Source: Marinoscillum sp964351625 (GTDB lineage Bacteria; Bacteroidota; Bacteroidia; Cytophagales; Cyclobacteriaceae). From it: 64,000 bases of DNA. A model generated the notes under the pieces. It was not told the DNA's origin and searched no databases. It was given only the letters and a program-made list of their open reading frames with translations. A program made the position numbers and the translations under genes. Each line of letters opens with the position of its first letter. Position 1 is the stretch's first letter. Where the stretch lies: NCBI GenBank assembly GCA_964351625.1, contig CAYGOV010000001.1:434001-498000 (forward strand), given 5' to 3'. Positions 59,279 to 64,000 of this stretch are shown here, in pieces.

Positions 59279-61963
59279 ATGATACTTATGAAAATGATTT
59301 TTTACAGGATACTGATTTTCACATTTCTGTTTGCTTCACTTACGATTGATACAGTTGGACAAATCCGTCTACCAAAGCACGTTTCGGATAACATGGTCAT
59401 TCAGCGAGATGAGCGTGTTAAAGTTTGGGGATGGGCGGGCACAAATGAAGAAGTAACCGTTCGATTTAAAGGCAAAAAGTATTCTACAAAATCAGATAAA
59501 GCAGGAATATGGGAGATATGGCTAATACCTGCAAAAGCAGGCGGGCCTTACGATCTCAGTATTTCAAGTAACAGTTCGGAGCTTACCGTAAAGAATATTT
59601 TGATTGGAGATGTATGGTTTTGTTCTGGCCAATCCAACATGGTGCATCAGTTTGGCAGGCATGAGGATAGGTACGCACAAGAAATAGCAGAAGCAAACTA
59701 CCCTGAAATAAGGCAGTTTTTGGTGCCTGATAACGCCATATTAACCGGGTCTCAGAATGACTTGCTCAGTGGAGAATGGAAAGCGGCAACACCTGAAAAT
59801 GTGCTTGATTTCACGCTGGTCGGATACTTTCTAGCCAAAGCACTTTATGAACAATATGACATTCCGATTGGTATTATCAAATCCGCAGTAGGAGGTACTC
59901 CAATAAGATCATGGATTAGTGAAAGCGGATTGAAGGAGTTTCCCGATTTATTGGAAGTGGCAGAGCAGAATAAAGATACTGCCTATGTCAATGATAGGAA
60001 TAGACAAGCAAGGAGCCAAAGATCAGGGCCTATAGAAACAACGGATAAGGGACTAACAGGTCAGGTAAAATGGTTCGATCACAATTTTGAGCCTACTAAC
60101 TGGAAAACCATGACCATTCCGGGATATTGGGAAGATCAGGGTGTTCGAAATTTGAATGGTACGGTTTGGTTCAGAAAAGAAATTGATGTTCCATCATCGA
60201 TGCTTGACAAACCAGCCAGAATTCATATAGGAAGGATTGTAGACGCGGATAAGGTGTACATCAATGGCCAATTGGTTGGGAGCACCGGGTACCAGTACCC
60301 ACAAAGACGCTACGATTTCGGTGCTGGAATCCTACAGGAAGGGAAAAATACCATCGTTATTCAGTTAACAAATTACGGAGGAAAGGGAGGCTTTGTCCCG
60401 GACAAGCCATATTACCTGGCGGCTGGCAGTGATACGCTCAGTTTAATAGGTAACTGGAAATATCAGGTTGGAGACGTTTTTGTTCCTCGTTCTTTCTCAG
60501 GAGGGGTATCACCGATTAGTGCCCAAAACGAACCAACTTCACTTTTCAATGGAATGGTGGCACCTTTCAAAGATTTTCCTGTAAAAGGTGCGGTATGGTA
60601 TCAAGGAGAAAGCGATACGTGGCAAGCTAAATCCTATGACAAACTTTTGAAGTCATTGGTTTATGATTGGAGAAATCATTGGAATGATCCCGAACTTCCT
60701 ATTCTTTTAGTTCAGCTGCCCAATTTTCTGGATGTAAATTATTTGCCAGAAGAAAGTTCGTGGGCGGAGATGAGAAACTCACAGCTCAAAGGACTTGAAA
60801 TTCCAAATACGGCCATGGTCATAACGCTCAATCTCGGTGAATGGAATGATATACATCCGGGAAATAAAAAGCCTATTGGCGATCGTCTAGCCCTGGCAGC
60901 CAGAAAATTGGCCTATGGCGAAGATTTGGTTTATTCAGGTCCAATTTATAGCTCTGCTAAAGTAGACAGAAATAAAGTAACCTTAAGCTTTGATCATGTT
61001 GGTAGTGGCTTAATCAGTTCAGATGATGAAGCTCTGAGATGGTTTGCTATAGCGGGTATGGATAAGCAATTTATTTGGGCCAAAACGAAGATTATTGACG
61101 ATAAAGTCCTGGTCTGGAACGAGGATATTCCCAATCCAGCATATGTTCGATATGCATGGGCGGATAACCCTGATAATGCCAACTTTTATAACAAGGAAGG
61201 ACTTCCCGCTTCTCCATTTGAAGCGGTTCTGTATGACCAAAATGCACTTTGGAGAGGTAAAAAGGCTTGCGTGGTATTGACTTATGATGACGCACTTGAA
61301 GTGCAACTGGATAATGTGATTCCCGTTTTGGATGCCAATGGATTGAATGGGACTTTTTACTTGTCTGGTGCAAATGAGGGGAGCAAGAATAGAATTGAAG
61401 GTTGGAAATCTGCTGCCAGGAGAGGTCACGAACTTGGCAATCACACCATTTACCATCCCTGTGATGCGAATGGTCGTGATTGGGTTACGCCTGTCAATGA
61501 TCTAAGCGAATACTCCTCGGCGCAGATAATTAGAGAGGTGGAGATGATGAATGTATTTCTTCAATCCCTTGATGGAAAAACAGAACGAACTTTTGCCTAT
61601 ACATGTGGAGATACAGAAACAAGTGAAGGCTCTTTTGTGGACTTAATTAAGGATAAATTCATTGCGCTCAGAGGAGTACAAGGAGAAATCAATAAGCTCG
61701 AAACGCTGGACCTAACAAATGTATATGCTTATGGAGCGGATGGTAAAAATGCTGATGAAATGATTGCCTGGGCAGAAAAAGCTAAAAAGGAAAATGGCAT
61801 GTTGGTGATCTTTTTTCATGGTGTAGGTGGTGGACATAGTGGGAAGGTAGAATTGGCAGAGCACAATAAACTCATCGACTATTTGAAAACCAATGAAAAG
61901 GATATCTGGATCACAACAATGCTAGAGGCTGGCAAGCATGCTATTGAACAATCAGAGAAATAA
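59279..61963 (+). CDS. Sialate O-acetylesterase fused to polysaccharide deacetylase
   Basis: An 894-aa exported bifunctional carbohydrate de-acylase (signal peptide around MKMIFYRILIFTFLFASL). First part (about 28-640): SASA-type SGNH esterase with catalytic Ser near 116 in 'DVWFCSGQSNM', 'IGIIKSAVGGTPIRSWIS', and 'KGAVWYQGESDT'. Inserted at about 255-395 is a galactose-binding jelly-roll (sugar-binding, as in GH2 proteins). C-terminal part (about 660-890): NodB-type CE4 domain with T-Y-D-D and metal histidines in 'RGHELGNHTIYH', closing with 'MLVIFFHGVGGGHSGK'. It would strip acetyl groups from glycans at O and N positions. Start ATG 59279 or 59288. Next to GH2. Confidence 0.88.
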   Translation: MILMKMIFYRILIFTFLFASLTIDTVGQIRLPKHVSDNMVIQRDERVKVWGWAGTNEEVTVRFKGKKYSTKSDKAGIWEIWLIPAKAGGPYDLSISSNSSELTVKNILIGDVWFCSGQSNMVHQFGRHEDRYAQEIAEANYPEIRQFLVPDNAILTGSQNDLLSGEWKAATPENVLDFTLVGYFLAKALYEQYDIPIGIIKSAVGGTPIRSWISESGLKEFPDLLEVAEQNKDTAYVNDRNRQARSQRSGPIETTDKGLTGQVKWFDHNFEPTNWKTMTIPGYWEDQGVRNLNGTVWFRKEIDVPSSMLDKPARIHIGRIVDADKVYINGQLVGSTGYQYPQRRYDFGAGILQEGKNTIVIQLTNYGGKGGFVPDKPYYLAAGSDTLSLIGNWKYQVGDVFVPRSFSGGVSPISAQNEPTSLFNGMVAPFKDFPVKGAVWYQGESDTWQAKSYDKLLKSLVYDWRNHWNDPELPILLVQLPNFLDVNYLPEESSWAEMRNSQLKGLEIPNTAMVITLNLGEWNDIHPGNKKPIGDRLALAARKLAYGEDLVYSGPIYSSAKVDRNKVTLSFDHVGSGLISSDDEALRWFAIAGMDKQFIWAKTKIIDDKVLVWNEDIPNPAYVRYAWADNPDNANFYNKEGLPASPFEAVLYDQNALWRGKKACVVLTYDDALEVQLDNVIPVLDANGLNGTFYLSGANEGSKNRIEGWKSAARRGHELGNHTIYHPCDANGRDWVTPVNDLSEYSSAQIIREVEMMNVFLQSLDGKTERTFAYTCGDTETSEGSFVDLIKDKFIALRGVQGEINKLETLDLTNVYAYGADGKNADEMIAWAEKAKKENGMLVIFFHGVGGGHSGKVELAEHNKLIDYLKTNEKDIWITTMLEAGKHAIEQSEK

Positions 61964-62014
61964 AACGCCAAAGTATTAATGGCGATGCTTTTGTCTCATA
62001 GAAAAATAAATCAA

Positions 62015-64000
62015 ATGATGAAATATTTAGGAAAGCTCGTTCTCTTAAGCCTATGTACCACCTTACTTTTTGGTTGTGCTCGACCCTCAAAAGAGAGAGA
62101 AATAATTTCTATCAATCAGGGCTGGAAATTCATGAAATATGAATCTGCCGCGCAGGCTGATGAGCTCATTTATGACGTAAGACCGGAAATTGAGCAATTT
62201 CAGGACGACAAACCAGCAGATTCTAAACCGAGCGAAGCTGTTGGAGTAGAAACAAAGCGAGAAATACTTAAGCCCTGGATTATGCCTACTGGCAATCGGT
62301 TTATTCAAGATGAAGCAAAAAAATATCAATCGCCTGATGGAAATCCGGGTGAGGATTTCCCTTTTGTCCAATCTGATTTTGATGATGATCACTGGGAGAG
62401 TGTTGATCTTCCGCACGATTGGGCCATTAAAGGGCCATTTATGGAGGGCCCAAATCCAGAAGTTGGTGGCGGAATGGGAAGGTTACCAAGTCCGGGAGTG
62501 GCTTGGTACCGACGAAAAATCGATATTTCTAAAGAGGATCAAGGCAGATCTATCTTTTTGGATATTGACGGTGCCATGTCCTATGCGATGGTTTTGATCA
62601 ATGGAAATCTCGCTGGAGGATGGCCTTATGGTTACAATTCTTTCCGAATAGACTTGACACCCTATCTAAACTTTGAGGGAAATAATCAGATTGCCATAAG
62701 GCTCGATAATCCGAATAATTCTTCGAGATGGTATCCGGGAGGCGGACTTTATAGAAACGTTTGGCTTATTAAAACGAATGCCGTACATGTCGCTCAATGG
62801 GGAACTTTCATCAAAACCCCTGAGGTGTCTGAGAAATCAGCAAAAGTGGAATTGGAACTGACTGTTGAAAGTGATTCTGAAAAAGAAGCTCTTGTGAAAG
62901 TCAATACAAGTATTTATAAACTAAAAGAAGGAGTACAGGGCGCTTCAGTAGGTTCGTTTGAATCAGAGAATTTGCTTGTTTCGGGGAAAGGGACTGCAAA
63001 AATTAGTAACTCAACATATTTAGAAAACCCTAAGCTTTGGGGGCCACCACCCACGCAAATTCCAAATTTGTATGTAGCTGTCACCACACTAGAGATTGAT
63101 GGTGAGATCATCGATGAATACGAAACCCAATTCGGTGTTCGGTCGCTTGAGTTCGATCCCAATAAAGGCATTCTTGTAAATGGAGAATTGATCAAAATCA
63201 AAGGTGTAAACCAGCATCACGATTTGGGAGCGCTGGGAGCAGCTTTCAATGTGCGTGCAGCAGAGAGGCAATTAGAAATTCTCCGCGAAATGGGCTGTAA
63301 CGCCATCCGTATGGCGCATAATCCGCCAGCACCGGAACTACTCGAACTGACAGATAAAATGGGTTTTCTGGTAATGGATGAAGTTTTTGATTCCTGGGAA
63401 AGAAAGAAAACGCCTCATGATTTTCATTTGATTTTTCCTGATTGGTACGAACAGGATCTAAGAGCAATGCTGTGGCGAGATCGCAATCATCCATCCATTA
63501 TTATCTGGAGCTATGGCAATGAAGTAGGGGAACAATATACAGGTGCAGATGGAGCTGCAATAGGTTCGAAACTGGTAGAAATTGTAAAGGATGAAGATCC
63601 GACAAGACCGACAAGTAGTGCAATGAATTGGGCTAAACCCGACATGCCTTTTCCGGATGTAATGGATGTGATAGGACTGAATTATCAGGGAGAAGGTATA
63701 CGGCAATCACCAGAGTTTGATGGAACTGATCGGATAAGAACGGCCTCACAGTATGCTCCGTATCATGAGCGATTTCCAGATAAAGTTATTTTAAGTACAG
63801 AAACGGCCTCAGCATTAAGTAGTCGTGGTGTTTATCTGTTTCCGGTTGCTGACGAATTCAGTGCCCCTGCTCGTGATGGACGTGGAGGAGATTCAAAAAC
63901 GCGTCAGGTAAGTTCTTATGAACTGCATGCAGTTGATTTTGGCTCCACGGCGCAGAAAGTTTTCCGAGCAATTGATCAGCATTCTTTTGTAGCCGGTGAA
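62015..64000 (+). CDS. Glycoside hydrolase family 2 enzyme (lipoprotein), 3' end outside window
   Basis: Open frame of 662 codons running off the window. Lipoprotein signal (LCTTLLFGC). Sugar-binding domain with 'LPHDWAIKGPF', 'WYRRKI' and 'WYPGGGLYRNVWL'; Ig-like domain; then a TIM barrel beginning 'NGELIKIKGVNQHHDLGALG', 'MGCNAIRMAHNPPAPE', 'GFLVMDEVFDSW', acid/base E503 in 'IWSYGNEVGEQ' and probable nucleophile E596 in 'LSTETASAL'. This is the GH2 beta-galactosidase-like group. An unusual ~70-residue insertion near the N-terminus precedes the jelly roll. Probably acts with the upstream de-acetylase on one glycan; the exact sugar is unknown. Confidence 0.93.
   Translation, partial: MMKYLGKLVLLSLCTTLLFGCARPSKEREIISINQGWKFMKYESAAQADELIYDVRPEIEQFQDDKPADSKPSEAVGVETKREILKPWIMPTGNRFIQDEAKKYQSPDGNPGEDFPFVQSDFDDDHWESVDLPHDWAIKGPFMEGPNPEVGGGMGRLPSPGVAWYRRKIDISKEDQGRSIFLDIDGAMSYAMVLINGNLAGGWPYGYNSFRIDLTPYLNFEGNNQIAIRLDNPNNSSRWYPGGGLYRNVWLIKTNAVHVAQWGTFIKTPEVSEKSAKVELELTVESDSEKEALVKVNTSIYKLKEGVQGASVGSFESENLLVSGKGTAKISNSTYLENPKLWGPPPTQIPNLYVAVTTLEIDGEIIDEYETQFGVRSLEFDPNKGILVNGELIKIKGVNQHHDLGALGAAFNVRAAERQLEILREMGCNAIRMAHNPPAPELLELTDKMGFLVMDEVFDSWERKKTPHDFHLIFPDWYEQDLRAMLWRDRNHPSIIIWSYGNEVGEQYTGADGAAIGSKLVEIVKDEDPTRPTSSAMNWAKPDMPFPDVMDVIGLNYQGEGIRQSPEFDGTDRIRTASQYAPYHERFPDKVILSTETASALSSRGVYLFPVADEFSAPARDGRGGDSKTRQVSSYELHAVDFGSTAQKVFRAIDQHSFVAGE

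Overview
The window looks like a chromosome segment of a marine, free-living Bacteroidota bacterium, probably order Cytophagales. Reasons: type IX secretion (T9SS) C-terminal sorting tails on two large surface proteins, DUF3494 ice-binding domains with SprB-like repeats, Bacteroidota-type promoters (TTTG-N19-TAnnTTTG upstream of gap and tRNA-Glu), DUF2490, a Na+-pumping decarboxylase, many signal-peptide/lipoprotein genes and moderately AT-rich DNA. No rRNA, phage, transposase, integrase or CRISPR array was seen. One 100-N assembly gap lies at 35023-35122.

Layout. 0.1-7.1 kb: YdeI-like protein, a secreted unknown, acyltransferase plus ankyrin lipoprotein, a membrane-anchored AraC/TPR regulator, and a membrane histidine kinase. 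7.2-20 kb is the accessory part: a ParE-type toxin-antitoxin pair, a BacNav voltage-gated sodium channel, a YitT protein, then a two-gene operon of a lipoxygenase (non-haem iron) and a catalase-related haem protein resembling coral allene oxide synthase. After it come a second toxin-antitoxin pair, a WapI-like immunity protein, a DUF4365 protein, a truncated second copy of the racemase 3' end and a frameshifted PIN-domain toxin module. The spacers here are built from imperfect dispersed repeats. 19.5-24.7 kb: a D-amino-acid type operon (Na+ symporter, GNAT, M20 amidohydrolase, alanine racemase, ornithine/alanine-racemase-like enzyme). 25-32 kb: secreted unknown, PAS histidine kinase, and an Rrf2-regulator/DUF2490/SLC13-permease unit with a recognisable operator, plus a single-gene cassette-like insertion.

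32-46 kb: a 1.4-kilo-residue adhesin with two DUF3494 domains and about seven repeats, a DUF4139 (MuiA-like) protein with a SusC-like insert, a signal-peptide-bearing glucan-water-dikinase-like protein coupled to a beta-lactamase-fold hydrolase, and a second T9SS cargo protein. 46-59 kb: NTP-transporter-like protein with HEAT repeats, another beta-lactamase-fold hydrolase, oadGAB sodium pump, gap, an M16 peptidase and tRNA-Glu. 59 kb to the end: sialate-O-acetylesterase/polysaccharide-deacetylase fusion and a GH2 glycosidase cut by the window end, probably the start of a glycan-degradation locus.

The most interesting system is the lipoxygenase/catalase-related pair at 12022-15218, an oxylipin-forming operon with an unusual transthyretin-like N-terminal domain. 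Second are two related intergenic elements (about 10.5-11.1 and 15.9-16.5 kb) that share flanks but carry different short repeated words in their cores.
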